64,000 nt of DNA from Paenibacillus thermotolerans (lineage in GTDB: Bacteria; Bacillota; Bacilli; Paenibacillales; YIM-B00363): positions 52,447 through 116,446 of the forward strand of contig NZ_JAQZSG010000014.1 in the NCBI RefSeq assembly GCF_028745515.1, in the 5' to 3' direction. The notes beneath the pieces were generated by a model. That model had not been told where the DNA came from. It did no database searches and saw only the letters and a program-made list of their open reading frames with translations. How positions within the stretch are numbered: the stretch's first letter is position 1; every line of letters starts with the position of its first letter. Of this stretch, positions 17,649-27,699 are shown piece by piece. Made by a program: the position numbers and the translations under genes.

Positions 17649-18824
17649 ATGAAAACCGCCATGTGGCTATACTTATTTATTTTCGTGGCGCTCTTCGATC
17701 TTCACGCCCAATATCCGATGCTGACGCCTTTTGCCATTTCGCTCGGCGCCGCTCCGTCGTTCATCGGATTCATTATGGGAACGTATTCGTTAACGCACCT
17801 TCCCGGCAACCTGCTGGCCGGATACAGCGTCGACCGGTTCGGCAGCAAGCCGTTTATCGCCGGAAGCTTGATCGGCGCCGGCATACTGTTGATTTGGCAA
17901 GGACACGTTCACGATCCTTGGCAGCTGCTTTGGGTGCGCTCCGCCAGCGGCTTCGTGCTTGCTTTTCTGTCGCCCGCCTGTATGGCGCTGCTCGCAAAGC
18001 TGGCGCGGGACCATATTCATCAGGGAAAGCTGATGTCGGGCAACGGACTCGTGCACACGCTGGCTTCCGTCGTATCGCCGGCCGCCGGCGCTTTGCTTGT
18101 GGCGGAAATCGGCTTCACGAAAGCTTTCGTTGCACTAGGCTGGGGGCTGATCGCCGTCGGTTTGCTTTCCTTGATCGGCGTAAAGGAAGCGGAACGCTCC
18201 GACATCGGAACCGGCGCCCGTTCCTTGCACGATGCGCCGCCTGTGGACGCAGGCACGAACGGATCGATTCCTTCCGGGACGCCTGGGGTCCCTTGGCGGT
18301 TTTTCGGCATTCCGCTCGCATTGTCCTGTTCGCAGGGCATTTTGTTTTTTGAACTCCCGCTGCTCGCTTCCTCCCAATCGTCCATTTTGAAATCCGGCCT
18401 GCTCTTCTCCATCGTGTCGGTCGGGGCGCTCATTACGCTCGCCATGCTTTTCCTAAACTACGTTTCGGCACATATTCGGGCGGCTTTCAGCGCGCTGAGC
18501 CTGGCGCTCGTCTTTTTCGGCATGGCCGTTCACTGGCCGATTCCGCTGCCTGCAACGTTGCTGCTCATCGGCATGTGCAAAGGCGTGCTATTTCCGGCTA
18601 TGGCCACGCTCTTGGCGTCGCTCTCCGACCCAAGCCGCTATGGACGGGTATTTTCGCTGCTTTCCATCTCATTCTCGATCGGAGCGTTTATCGGTCCGAT
18701 CGCCGCCGGGCAAGCGAGAGACCATATTTCACCCTACTTCATCGCTTTTATCGCGTTAATGACAGCCTTGGCGCTGCTTCCGACACCGATCGGAACCGCC
18801 CGAACGGCTCCGATTCGTACCTAA
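17649..18824 (+). CDS. MFS transporter
   Basis: A 391-residue major facilitator with about 12 hydrophobic helices. The loop after helix 2 carries the MFS signature variant GYSVDRFGSKP near residue 58. A hydrophilic central loop of about 40 residues (rich in Gly, Asp and Thr) separates the halves. Small length and pattern suggest a drug or metabolite exporter; substrate not predictable. The upstream palindromes suggest local regulation. The start ATG at 17649 is preceded by GGGGGGAAAGCTGCA. Confidence 0.85.
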   Translation: MKTAMWLYLFIFVALFDLHAQYPMLTPFAISLGAAPSFIGFIMGTYSLTHLPGNLLAGYSVDRFGSKPFIAGSLIGAGILLIWQGHVHDPWQLLWVRSASGFVLAFLSPACMALLAKLARDHIHQGKLMSGNGLVHTLASVVSPAAGALLVAEIGFTKAFVALGWGLIAVGLLSLIGVKEAERSDIGTGARSLHDAPPVDAGTNGSIPSGTPGVPWRFFGIPLALSCSQGILFFELPLLASSQSSILKSGLLFSIVSVGALITLAMLFLNYVSAHIRAAFSALSLALVFFGMAVHWPIPLPATLLLIGMCKGVLFPAMATLLASLSDPSRYGRVFSLLSISFSIGAFIGPIAAGQARDHISPYFIAFIALMTALALLPTPIGTARTAPIRT

Positions 18825-18935
18825 TACCTGCGCCGTTCGACATTTCCCGGGGAATTGTTACAATATATTAAACAGCATGATCAACGGCGAATTGTCCCTT
18901 TGTTTGACGCACACATCAGCGGAGGTTCTACATCC

Positions 18936-19286
18936 ATGGATTTTGTCATTATCGTGGAAGGAAAAAATGATAAGAGCAGGCTTTCAAAGCTATTAATCAA
19001 GGACATCCCGATCTTCTGCACGTTCGGAACGCCCGGAACGAAAAAAATTCAGCAGCTTGTCAAAGAAGTCGGACACCGGGACGTGTTTATATTTACAGAC
19101 AACGACGCCTCCGGCAAACGAATCCGAAGCTTGCTCCGAGACGCATTCCCCGATGCGGAGCAGCTATATACCAAATCCGGCTATGCCGGAGTAGAAGGAA
19201 CGCCTGACGAGCATCTGATCAAACAATTGGAAAAGGCCGGGCTCGAGGAATACATCGTGTACCCCGAGCCCGACCTTTTGACCTGA
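18936..19286 (+). CDS. Small stand-alone TOPRIM protein (YusF-like)
   Basis: A 116-residue protein that is essentially one TOPRIM domain. It has the glutamate motif IIVEGKNDKSRL near residue 6 and the DxD motif FTDNDASGKRI near 50, the metal-binding residues of topoisomerase/primase/RNase M5 nucleases. It resembles Bacillus YusF and is related to RNase M5 in its N-terminal half. The function is unsettled: nucleic-acid cleavage or phosphoryl transfer is expected from the fold. AGCGGAGG precedes the ATG at 18936. It converges on sco with a seven-base gap. Confidence 0.8.
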   Translation: MDFVIIVEGKNDKSRLSKLLIKDIPIFCTFGTPGTKKIQQLVKEVGHRDVFIFTDNDASGKRIRSLLRDAFPDAEQLYTKSGYAGVEGTPDEHLIKQLEKAGLEEYIVYPEPDLLT

Positions 19287-19293
19287 TTGATTA

Positions 19294-19902
19294 TTATTTC
19301 GCTAGCCGCAGTACGTCCTTGGCGATCGTGTCCTCGTTCAAATCGTCGGACATGAAAATTTGTCTGATTTGATTGTTTTGATCGATCAGCGTGATCGCGT
19401 TAATATGCATGAAATTTCCTTTGTCGTCCTTTAGAACGCTGATGCCGTAGCTTTGGGCAATATCCTTGACCTGCTGCTCGGTTCCCCGGAGAAACTTCCA
19501 GCCGTTCAAGTCGGCGCCGTAGCTTTCGGCGTATTTCTTCAACGATTCGGCCGTATCCCGCTCGGGGTCGAACGTCGTCTGCAAAATCATGGCCTTATCC
19601 CCGAATACCCCTTCCTGGACGAGTTTGTCCTGAACCCGGGACAGCGTATGCGTCGTCGTAGGACAAACGTCCGGACAGTTCGCGAAGAAGAAATACAGCA
19701 GCCTTACTTTCCCCTTCGTGCTGTCGAGCGAAACCGCGTTCCCGTCGATATCCGTCAGCTCGAAGCCGGCCGCTTCCTTAATAACAGGCAGCTGTTCCTC
19801 TTTCCCCCCGCCCAAATAAACATAGGCGACAGCCCCAAGAAGCAGTACCGAAACGGCGAGCATCGTCACCTTATACCATTGTTTTCTCCAAAAACCGTTC
19901 AT
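19294..19902 (-). CDS. Sco-family copper chaperone/thiol protein for oxidase assembly
   Basis: A 202-residue membrane-anchored thioredoxin-fold protein of the SCO1/SenC family (B. subtilis BsSco). An N-terminal hydrophobic anchor lies at residues 13-30. The copper-binding CPDVCP lies near 76 and the third ligand His in FMHINAITLID near 165. It is needed for CuA-site assembly in cytochrome c oxidase. It follows ctaB on the same strand with 22 bases between, so the two form an oxidase-assembly operon. Confidence 0.92.
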   Translation of the reverse strand: MNGFWRKQWYKVTMLAVSVLLLGAVAYVYLGGGKEEQLPVIKEAAGFELTDIDGNAVSLDSTKGKVRLLYFFFANCPDVCPTTTHTLSRVQDKLVQEGVFGDKAMILQTTFDPERDTAESLKKYAESYGADLNGWKFLRGTEQQVKDIAQSYGISVLKDDKGNFMHINAITLIDQNNQIRQIFMSDDLNEDTIAKDVLRLAK

Positions 19903-19924
19903 CCAGCCATGTCCCCTCTCCGCC

Positions 19925-20863
19925 TTACGCCCATAGCCCGGATGTATCGACCACTAGCAGCAAGAACACGAACGTCAAGTAATATAACGAATATTTAAAA
20001 GACCGCATCGCCCAAACCTGATCCCGATCATGAGTAAACAGGCCCTTGATGCACTGAACGGTCCACAGCGTCAGCAATACGATCCCGCCGACAAGAAAGA
20101 TCGGACCGACATAATCCAGCGTATAAAGCAATACAGTCGTCGGATAAAGCGCAATGAGATACGGGATCATTTGCCACTTTGTCCGCTTCACGCCTTTCAC
20201 TACCGGGAGCAGCGGATAGCCGGCAGTGCGGTATTCCTCCACTCTGCGAATTCCAAGCGCCCAGAAATGCGGCGGCTGCCAGAAGAAGAGCAGGCCGAAC
20301 AGCAGCCAAGCGCCGATGTCTACGGATTCCGTAACGGCACAATATCCGATCACGGGCGGAACCGCGCCGGAGATGCCTCCGATGGAGGTGCTCCAGGTCG
20401 AGGAACGCTTCAGCCAAGCCGTATAAATGATGACATACGCCACATGCCCGATAATGCCGAGCAAGGCGGTAAGCGGATTGACGAGAAAATATAAAACCGC
20501 GATGCCGGCCAATCCGAGTACGGTTGCGTATATAATCGCATCCTTCAATTTCACTTTCTTTAACGGAATCGCCCGTTGTTTCGTGCGTTCCATCTTCATG
20601 TCGTGTTCGCGGTCGAGCACGTTGTTGAAGGCGCACCCCGAGCCCATAACAAGCGCGGTTCCGATGAGCATAAAAATAAAGGCAGCCCAGTCGATTTCCC
20701 ACCGGGAGGCAACCCAAAAGCCGCCGACCGCCGGAATCAAATTGGAAGCGAGCATTCTCGGCTTCGTCAGCATGAAGAAGTCCTTCCAAGTGGCACGCAA
20801 GGTAACAGCTGCAGCTTCTGCTGTTTGTTCGGCCGGCGTTTGGTATGTTAGTGAATTATTCAT
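19925..20863 (-). CDS. ctaB: Protohaem IX farnesyltransferase CtaB (haem O synthase)
   Basis: A UbiA-superfamily membrane prenyltransferase of about 312 residues that makes haem O, the substrate of CtaA. The first aspartate-rich motif NNVLDREHDMKMERT lies near residue 85, preceded by LTKPRML, and the HFWALGIRR run typical of CtaB lies near 200. The start is uncertain. GAGGAGG directly abuts an ATG at 20878, which is too close; the ATG at 20863 is 15 bases beyond it, and a CTG at 20872 is optimally spaced. The promoter region holds a palindrome overlapping the -10 box. Confidence 0.92.
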   Translation of the reverse strand: MNNSLTYQTPAEQTAEAAAVTLRATWKDFFMLTKPRMLASNLIPAVGGFWVASRWEIDWAAFIFMLIGTALVMGSGCAFNNVLDREHDMKMERTKQRAIPLKKVKLKDAIIYATVLGLAGIAVLYFLVNPLTALLGIIGHVAYVIIYTAWLKRSSTWSTSIGGISGAVPPVIGYCAVTESVDIGAWLLFGLLFFWQPPHFWALGIRRVEEYRTAGYPLLPVVKGVKRTKWQMIPYLIALYPTTVLLYTLDYVGPIFLVGGIVLLTLWTVQCIKGLFTHDRDQVWAMRSFKYSLYYLTFVFLLLVVDTSGLWA

Positions 20864-20916
20864 CGTTGGCAGTGCCATCCTCCTCGCCAGACTTATATAT
20901 ATCCTGATCATAGCTG

Positions 20917-20963
20917 TGATTAAAATCATTTTTAATCATACCGGAGCGGCACTGCTTTGACAA
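20917..20963 (-). promoter_or_regulatory. ctaB promoter with overlapping operator-like palindrome
   Basis: On the minus strand TTGTCA (20963-20958) and TATGAT (20940-20935) are 17 bases apart, a good sigma-A promoter for ctaB-sco. A perfect 9-bp inverted repeat, TGATTAAAA-TCAT-TTTTAATCA (20917-20938), starts inside the -10 box and covers the likely transcription start. That placement suits a repressor. The regulator is not identified; the repeat does not fit the Fur, PerR, Zur or Rex consensus well. Confidence 0.65.
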
Positions 20964-21143
20964 CAAGATGGGACCGCCGTTCAACAATTTGTCGGTTTTG
21001 CTCGGACTTGCACGATTCAGGCGGATGCCTAATACATTAATTATGTAAAATTTTTGCCTTTCAGCCGCCGTTTCATACGGAAGAAGACGGAAGGCATCGG
21101 TTAGATCCAGACGAACGAGTAGAAAGGAATGTGAACTGAGCAC

Positions 21144-21626
21144 ATGGAATCCCAACAAATGATGTTTAGCGGAAAAGGGGCGGTACAGGGCGCCGGAACG
21201 ATGCCGGCTTATCCTGCCTTTCCGGCTTATCCGCAGGCTGCTCCTATGTCGTACCCGATGGCGATGGCCGCTCATGCCCCGGGTATGGTCGCCGGCGCGG
21301 CGGCGCCGATGATGCCCGCCCAATTTCCCGGCGCCCCCGGATTTTCCACACTGCCCGCGGCGGAAGAGTCGTATATCGAGAACATACTGCGCCTCAATCT
21401 CGGCAAAGTAGCTACCATTTATATGACCTTCGAAAACAACTCGCAGTGGAACGCCAAAATATTTAGAGGCCGTTTGGAAGCGGCGGGCCGCGATCATATT
21501 ATTATCAGCGATCCGCAGACGGGACTGCGGTATTTGCTTCTGATGGTAAACCTCGACTACATTACGTTCGAGCAAGAGCTCAATTACGATTACCCTTCGG
21601 TATCTCCGTTCCCGACCGGACGCTAA
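21144..21626 (+). CDS. gerQ: Spore coat protein GerQ
   Basis: A 160-residue protein. The first ~70 residues are a low-complexity Pro/Ala/Met/Tyr stretch; the rest is the conserved GerQ domain with SYIENILRLN, TIYMTFENN and GRDHIIISDPQTGLRYLL. In B. subtilis GerQ is a coat protein, crosslinked by transglutaminase Tgl, needed to place the cortex-lytic enzyme CwlJ. This confirms a spore-forming host. A weak ribosome site precedes the ATG, and a terminator follows 20 bases after the stop. Confidence 0.93.
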   Translation: MESQQMMFSGKGAVQGAGTMPAYPAFPAYPQAAPMSYPMAMAAHAPGMVAGAAAPMMPAQFPGAPGFSTLPAAEESYIENILRLNLGKVATIYMTFENNSQWNAKIFRGRLEAAGRDHIIISDPQTGLRYLLLMVNLDYITFEQELNYDYPSVSPFPTGR

Positions 21627-21646
21627 AGTTATGCCGAAAAGTATGC

Positions 21647-21686
21647 CGAAAGCCCCTTCCTTGCCGGGATAGGGCTTTCGTTTCTT
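21647..21686 (+). terminator. Terminator of gerQ
   Basis: A 9-bp stem CGAAAGCCC / GGGCTTTCG with a 16-base loop is followed by TTTCTTC. Confidence 0.8.
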
Positions 21687-21766
21687 CATGAAACGGTTGT
21701 GGTAAGATCATAATAGGGGAACGGCCGAAAGATCATGCTTATTGCTACAAGGAGGTTACCTTTCGA

Positions 21767-22750
21767 ATGGATACCGGTACCCATTTTGCCATCGGATTCG
21801 GTTTAGCCGGTCTTTCGCAAATCGATCCGTCCGTTACCGCCGACCCTTGGACAACCACTGCCGTCATGATCGGCGTCGTGGCCGGCTCCCAGGCGCCCGA
21901 TTTTGATACGCTGCTGCGGTTTAAGGGCAACGCCGCGTATGTCCGCAATCACCGGGGCGTTTCGCATTCGATACCATTCTGGTTGATTTGGACGGCGCTG
22001 ATCGGCGGAATTTTATGGGCTTGCCTGCCTCAGGCTTCCATTGCTCCCGTGGTGAAATGGGTGTTTGCAGCGGTGCTGCTCCATGTTTTTACCGATCTGT
22101 TCAACGCGTACGGGACACAAGCGCTTAAACCGTTTACGAACCGCTGGATCGCTTGGAATATTATCCATATATTCGATCCGTTCATTTTCGGAGCGCATGT
22201 GGTCGCCATTATCATTTGGTTGTCGGGTGAAGCCCCGCCCGCCGTCGTGTTTCCGACGCTGTACCTGCTCATTGCACTGTATTACGTCTTAAGGACGGTC
22301 CAACACGCGCGGCTCGAACGGAAATTGCCCCTACGCGACAGTGCGCACCGAAGCGGCGACCGCTATACCGCCATTCCTACAGTCAATGTAAACGCATGGA
22401 ACATTGTAAAGCGGACGGCTCGAGGGAGCTTTGTCACAGGCGAATGGAAGGATGGCCGGCTGACTTGGTACGACGAGCTGATCTGCTCCGCGCACCCTGC
22501 CGTGGAAGCGTCCAAAAAGCATCCGGACGTCTGTGCCTTTCTTTCCTTCAGCTCCTATGCGTGCGCAACGGTTGATGAATACGATTGGGGATACGAAGTG
22601 CGGTGGATTGATGCAAGATACCGCTACCGGAAGCAATACCCGTTTCTGGCCGTTGTAAGAATGGACCGCGGCATGCGGGTTGTAGACAGCTATGTCGGCT
22701 GGATCAGCGACGAAAAGCTGGAACGGCGCCTCGGCACCGGCACGGGGTGA
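21767..22750 (+). CDS. Membrane-bound metal-dependent hydrolase, DUF457 (YfhP-like)
   Basis: A 327-residue protein of the YdjM/DUF457 family; B. subtilis YfhP has about the same length. It has an N-terminal DTGTHFAIGFGLAG, the conserved SQAPDFDTLLR near residue 45 and HRGVSHSIPFW near 65, then about four helices, LHVFTDLFNAYGTQ near 110, and a soluble C-terminal part of about 130 residues. The His/Asp clusters in the first half suggest a zinc site. The reaction is unknown; YfhP has been connected with regulation in sporulation. AAGGAGGTTACC precedes the ATG. Confidence 0.8.
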   Translation: MDTGTHFAIGFGLAGLSQIDPSVTADPWTTTAVMIGVVAGSQAPDFDTLLRFKGNAAYVRNHRGVSHSIPFWLIWTALIGGILWACLPQASIAPVVKWVFAAVLLHVFTDLFNAYGTQALKPFTNRWIAWNIIHIFDPFIFGAHVVAIIIWLSGEAPPAVVFPTLYLLIALYYVLRTVQHARLERKLPLRDSAHRSGDRYTAIPTVNVNAWNIVKRTARGSFVTGEWKDGRLTWYDELICSAHPAVEASKKHPDVCAFLSFSSYACATVDEYDWGYEVRWIDARYRYRKQYPFLAVVRMDRGMRVVDSYVGWISDEKLERRLGTGTG

Positions 22751-22789
22751 ACCGGCCGTTCGTTTATTTTCATTAGGAGGACGCACGAT

Positions 22790-22966
22790 ATGAATAAACC
22801 GATGTCTCTGCTGTTTGCAGTTGCGGGCATCGCCTGCTTGATTGCCGCAGGCGCTGCCCTCAGCTACATGAAGCCCTTGTGGGCTCTGTTTTTTTTCGTA
22901 CTTAGCTTTGCCGTAACCGGGTTCGGTATGGCCGTGAAACGCCGGCTTACCAAAAAAGGCGAATAA
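22790..22966 (+). CDS. Small two-helix membrane protein (YlaF/DUF5325-like)
   Basis: A 58-residue open frame with AGGAGG ten bases before the ATG. It encodes two hydrophobic helices (residues about 5-25 and 30-48) and a basic tail VKRRLTKKGE. The layout resembles DUF5325/YlaF, a family of unknown function, but the match is from memory and is only suggestive. It follows the YfhP-like gene by 39 bases and is probably co-transcribed. Confidence 0.65.
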   Translation: MNKPMSLLFAVAGIACLIAAGAALSYMKPLWALFFFVLSFAVTGFGMAVKRRLTKKGE

Positions 22967-23009
22967 GCGGCGCGATACACGACACCCGATACTCGTTAGA
23001 TGTTACACG

Positions 23010-24279
<1,270 letters not shown>

Positions 24280-24285
24280 TTTATC

Positions 24286-24314
24286 ATTTTATCAGAGCCT
24301 CTCGTGCGGCGCAA
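24286..24314 (-). promoter_or_regulatory. Candidate promoter for T-box/trpS transcript
   Basis: On the minus strand TTGCGC (24314-24309) and TAAAAT (24291-24286) are 17 bases apart, just upstream of the T-box start. The -35 is weak. Confidence 0.4.
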
Positions 24315-24343
24315 GCTTCACTTCGCCTCCCTTTGGTCTAAAT

Positions 24344-24388
24344 TACCAATTGGTATGATGCGTAATATGAACAATATTGCTCATAATA
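24344..24388 (+). promoter_or_regulatory. Sigma-G-type promoter of the SASP gene, with upstream palindrome
   Basis: TGCGTA (24359-24364) and CATAATA (24382-24388), 17 bases apart, resemble the forespore sigma-G consensus, as expected for an alpha/beta-type SASP gene. A perfect 12-bp palindrome TACCAATTGGTA (24344-24355) lies immediately upstream; its role is unknown. Confidence 0.55.
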
Positions 24389-24411
24389 CATTTCACAGGG
24401 AGGTGATATAA

Positions 24412-24639
24412 ATGGCACGAGGTCAATCCAGAAGCAGCAACGTTTTGGTAGTACCGCAAGCGGACTCCGCTTTGGACCAATTGAAGTATGAGGTGGCTCA
24501 GGAGCTGGGCATTCAAACACCGAATGACGGCTACTGGGGTTACATGGCTACCCGCGACACAGGTGCGATCGGGGGTCATATCACACGCCGCCTGGTACAA
24601 ATCGCCGAGCAACAATTGGCTGGTCAATTCAACCGCTAA
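24412..24639 (+). CDS. Alpha/beta-type small acid-soluble spore protein
   Basis: A 75-residue SASP that coats and protects spore DNA. The family marks are QLKYEVAQELGI near residue 23, which includes the germination-protease cleavage site, and DGYWGYMATRDTGAIGGHITRRLVQIAE. An ideal GGGAGGTGAT precedes the ATG. A sigma-G-like promoter lies upstream and a strong terminator downstream, making this a single-gene forespore unit. Confidence 0.96.
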   Translation: MARGQSRSSNVLVVPQADSALDQLKYEVAQELGIQTPNDGYWGYMATRDTGAIGGHITRRLVQIAEQQLAGQFNR

Positions 24640-24674
24640 TTGGCATTCACACTCTCAATAAGCTTACGGAAAAG

Positions 24675-24703
24675 GTGACTATTTCTTAATAGTCACTTTT
24701 TTT
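24675..24703 (+). terminator. Terminator of the SASP gene
   Basis: A perfect 9-bp stem GTGACTATT / AATAGTCAC with a TCTT loop is followed by seven T. Confidence 0.94.
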
Positions 24704-24725
24704 GTAGGCTTAAGGCGTCTATGCG

Positions 24726-24944
24726 CTATTTGCTCATCTCATCCTTCAATACTTGCTGCAGCACCGAAAGAGGTATATCGAGGGCTGTGTGAACATCCCA
24801 TAAAGAGCTGTTCGGGCGCTCCCTGACGTAGGTGCGAACCTTGCTGTAAATCTCGTTATACCAGCGAGTACATTCCTGGCAGTGGTCTGATTTCTCCTTA
24901 AGAAACAACGTGCCGCAGCGCGGGCAATTTTCCAATGCCGCCAT
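24726..24944 (-). CDS. Small zinc-ribbon/HTH protein, YvyF N-terminal-like
   Basis: A protein of about 72 residues with two CxxC knuckles, NCPRCG near residue 7 and HCQEC near 23, then a helical part (YVRERPNSSLWDVHTALDIPLSVLQQVLKDE) that looks like a small helix-turn-helix. This resembles the N-terminal half of YvyF-type flagellar-operon proteins, but no flagellar gene is near. Two ATGs are adjacent (24947 and 24944); GGGGGG suits the second. Function unknown. Confidence 0.7.
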   Translation of the reverse strand: MAALENCPRCGTLFLKEKSDHCQECTRWYNEIYSKVRTYVRERPNSSLWDVHTALDIPLSVLQQVLKDEMSK

Positions 24945-24981
24945 CATAAATCCCCCCCTCCCTCTTTCGGTGCTCGAGCCG

Positions 24982-26754
24982 TTACAGAGCGATGAACGCT
25001 TCGATATCCTTCTTCAGCATATCGATCGACGCTTGCCAGAAATCCGGCTTTGTCAGGTCTACGCCCAGATGCTTATTCGCAAGCTCCTCCACCGTCATGC
25101 TGCCCGTATCCCGCAGCAAAGCGATATACTTCTCTTCAAAGCCCTTGCCTTCGCTTGCCGCGCGCGCATATATGCCCGAGCTGAACAAGAAGCCGAACGT
25201 ATACGGGAAATTATAAAAAGGCACGTCGGTAATATAAAAATGCAGCTTCGACGCCCAAAAATGCGGGTGATACGATTGCAGGCCATCGCGATACGCGTTT
25301 CTTTGCGCGTCGACCATCAGCTCGTTCAAGCGCTCGATGCTGACGGAGCCTTGCTTTCTTTCTTCGTAAAAGTTCGTTTCGAAGATGAACCGGGCATGAA
25401 TATTCATCATGAACGCGACAGTGCGCTGAATTTTATCGTCCAGCAGCGCCAGCTTTTCGTCGCGGGTTTTCGCCGCGCGAATCGCTGCGTCCGAAACGAC
25501 CATTTCGGCGAAGGTGGACGCCGTTTCCGCAACGTTCGAAGCGTAATTTTGCGCCAGCTCCGGCATGTCGTCCATTACATACTGATGAAATGCGTGTCCG
25601 AGCTCGTGCGCCAACGTAGACACGTTATTCATCGTGCCTTCATAGGTCATGAAGATGCGGGTTTGCTTCTTGATCGGGAACGACGTGCAAAAGCCGCCCG
25701 GACGCTTGTCGTCACGGTCCTCGGCTTCGATCCAACGCTCGCGGAACGCCATTTCCGCAAATTCGGCGAGCTTCGGTCCGAACCCGCGAAACTGTTCGAT
25801 GATCAGTTCCGCACCCTCGTCGTACGAAAGCTTGCTGCTGCTGTTTCCTACCGGGGCATCCACATCGTGCCATGCCAGCTTCTCGATGCCGAGCAGCTCC
25901 GCCTTTTTCCGGAAATAATCAAGCAGCGGCTCTTTATTGCGGTCGATCGTATCCCACATCGCATGCAGCGTCTCCGGCGACATCCGGTTCATGTCGAGCG
26001 GCTCCTTATGGATGGAATCCCATCCCCGATGCTTGTATACCTGCAGACGGAAACCGCCCAAGTGATTCAATGCGGCGGCCGCGAAATCGGCGGAGCCCGC
26101 CCAAGCCTCTTCCCAGTCGGCAAATACTTTCTCGCGAACGTCGCGGGAAGGGTGGTGCAATTTATTGAACGCTTGACCGGCGGACAATTGAACGGTCTTG
26201 CCGTCCTCTTCATACGGAACCTTCAGCAGCGCTACGGTCGTGTCGTAAAGCTCGCTCCATCCGTGATACCCGTCGACCGCCACGTCGCCCAGCAGCGATT
26301 CCATCTCCGGCGGCATCTTCTCAAGCGCCCGTCTGCGGGCTTCCGTTAACGGGAACGCAATCGGGGCGAACGCTTCATGCGCCATATAAGCGTTCCACTG
26401 CTCTTCGGGAACGCTCTTTATGAGCTGATCGAAGCGGGTCAAGTGGGATTCGTATTCGGCCGCGAGCACTCTTACTTTGCCGGAAAGCGCGACCGCTTTT
26501 TTATCCTTCTGGTTTTGCGCGGCGAGGCATTCGGCGAACGCGTAGGATTCTTTCAGCCTGGATCCGATGCTTTGCAGCTTGGAGACAACGGCCGACAGAC
26601 TGTCGATCGAGAGCTCCTTCGTTTCGCGAATATGTACGCCGAATTGCTCGATATCGCCCTGAAGCGAGGCAAGGAATGCGCCGAATTCCTTCGATTCGCT
26701 TCCTCCCGGAAAAATTGCGTCCATATCCCAAGTTTGCGGCAGGCTTTGCGGCAT
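24982..26754 (-). CDS. pepF: Oligoendopeptidase F
   Basis: A 590-residue cytosolic M3 zinc metallopeptidase that degrades short peptides. The zinc motif HELGHAFH lies near residue 385, with the third ligand expected in the following FAEMVVSD region. The N-terminal helical part and the C-terminal YHPHFWASKLHFYITDVPFYNFPYTFG pieces match the PepF family, and the length is normal. AAAGGAGCC precedes the ATG. It diverges from yycC. Confidence 0.95.
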   Translation of the reverse strand: MPQSLPQTWDMDAIFPGGSESKEFGAFLASLQGDIEQFGVHIRETKELSIDSLSAVVSKLQSIGSRLKESYAFAECLAAQNQKDKKAVALSGKVRVLAAEYESHLTRFDQLIKSVPEEQWNAYMAHEAFAPIAFPLTEARRRALEKMPPEMESLLGDVAVDGYHGWSELYDTTVALLKVPYEEDGKTVQLSAGQAFNKLHHPSRDVREKVFADWEEAWAGSADFAAAALNHLGGFRLQVYKHRGWDSIHKEPLDMNRMSPETLHAMWDTIDRNKEPLLDYFRKKAELLGIEKLAWHDVDAPVGNSSSKLSYDEGAELIIEQFRGFGPKLAEFAEMAFRERWIEAEDRDDKRPGGFCTSFPIKKQTRIFMTYEGTMNNVSTLAHELGHAFHQYVMDDMPELAQNYASNVAETASTFAEMVVSDAAIRAAKTRDEKLALLDDKIQRTVAFMMNIHARFIFETNFYEERKQGSVSIERLNELMVDAQRNAYRDGLQSYHPHFWASKLHFYITDVPFYNFPYTFGFLFSSGIYARAASEGKGFEEKYIALLRDTGSMTVEELANKHLGVDLTKPDFWQASIDMLKKDIEAFIAL

Positions 26755-26832
26755 ATAGGTTTGGCTCCTTTCGAAAACACTGATCTTATTGTAAGCTTAA
26801 ATATATCATGTTTTCGAAGGGAATGGTACAAA

Positions 26833-26991
26833 ATGCCTCCATTACGCATATCGCCGGAAACCGCCGTCAAGCTGGCGGAGAAGCTGAAGGTGCCGCTCGA
26901 GCATCTGATGCATATGCCGCAGCATATATTAATGGCGAAGCTTGCGGAGCTTGCCAAAGAAGACAAAAAAGAAGAGCGCGAGGAAGAGTGA
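26833..26991 (+). CDS. yycC: YycC-like small protein
   Basis: A 52-residue protein recognised by its conserved core ISPETAVKLAEKL followed by HMPQHIL, the hallmark of the YycC family of Bacillus-group bacteria. The C-terminus is a Lys/Glu-rich tail. Function unknown; small size and charge suggest a binding or adaptor role. GAAGGGAA precedes the ATG. Its stop directly abuts the stop of the convergent DUF2225 gene, with no bases between. Confidence 0.8.
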   Translation: MPPLRISPETAVKLAEKLKVPLEHLMHMPQHILMAKLAELAKEDKKEEREEE

Positions 26992-27699
26992 TCAGCTTCC
27001 TGCGCTCTTTAATTCTTCCGGCAATTCCAGTTGCTCCCTGAGCATATCCTCCCGCGTTTGCGCCCAGCCTTCCCGGCATGCGCGTATCATGCCGGCGTCC
27101 ATAATCCGCTTGTCGTTAATGACGCGGCCGAACCACTTGATCGCATCCGCATAATCCTTCAGCCTGCGGTGAAGCTCCCCGATCAGGAACATCAGCCTCG
27201 CATTGTTGAGCTCCAGGCCCTCCGTTTCGTAGACCTTAATATAAGCCTCAAGCGCGAAGCGTAAAAATTTATCTTCCGATTGTTTATTCCCTTCCTCCCG
27301 GTAAAGCCACGCGATATGGTGCAAAATGCCCGCTACGACGCGCTCCCGCTCCCCGGCAATTTGGGAGCATACAAGCGCCAATTTATAAGTAAATTTCGCG
27401 TCGTCCGCCGTTCTTGTTTTTCCGTAATCGCGATACGCCCAGCCTGAGCCGATTTTTTGACGGAAATGCTCCCGCTGGCGTTCGGTCAGCTTTTGCGAGA
27501 AATTTTCCGTCGAGGCAAATCCGCAGAACGGGCAAACGCGCACAACGTAATATTCCGGGTTAACGCTTCCGGGCTTGAAGTGCATGCAGAAGTCGCTGTC
27601 CGTCCGGATTGATTTTTTGAAGCTGGGACGAACTTTGGACGTTGAAAACACTTTGCCGCACTGTGCGCAATCGACGTTAATCTGGTAAAGGGGTTCCAT
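26992..27699 (-). CDS. DUF2225 protein (zinc-finger plus TPR-like)
   Basis: A 235-residue protein of DUF2225. Two CxxC pairs, DCAQCGK near residue 10 and VCPFCGFAS near 55, form a likely zinc site. The remainder is helical with TPR-like character (AWLYREEGNKQSEDKFLRFALEAY and LIGELHRRLKDYADAIKWFGRVI). In Bacillus relatives such proteins are uncharacterised. The ATG at 27699 follows CGGAGG at eight bases. Confidence 0.82.
   Translation of the reverse strand: MEPLYQINVDCAQCGKVFSTSKVRPSFKKSIRTDSDFCMHFKPGSVNPEYYVVRVCPFCGFASTENFSQKLTERQREHFRQKIGSGWAYRDYGKTRTADDAKFTYKLALVCSQIAGERERVVAGILHHIAWLYREEGNKQSEDKFLRFALEAYIKVYETEGLELNNARLMFLIGELHRRLKDYADAIKWFGRVINDKRIMDAGMIRACREGWAQTREDMLREQLELPEELKSAGS

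Noticed and set aside
24910..26349. 479-codon open frame on the plus strand
   Set aside because: It is antisense to pepF, whose HELGH motif and full-length family match leave no doubt about the real gene.
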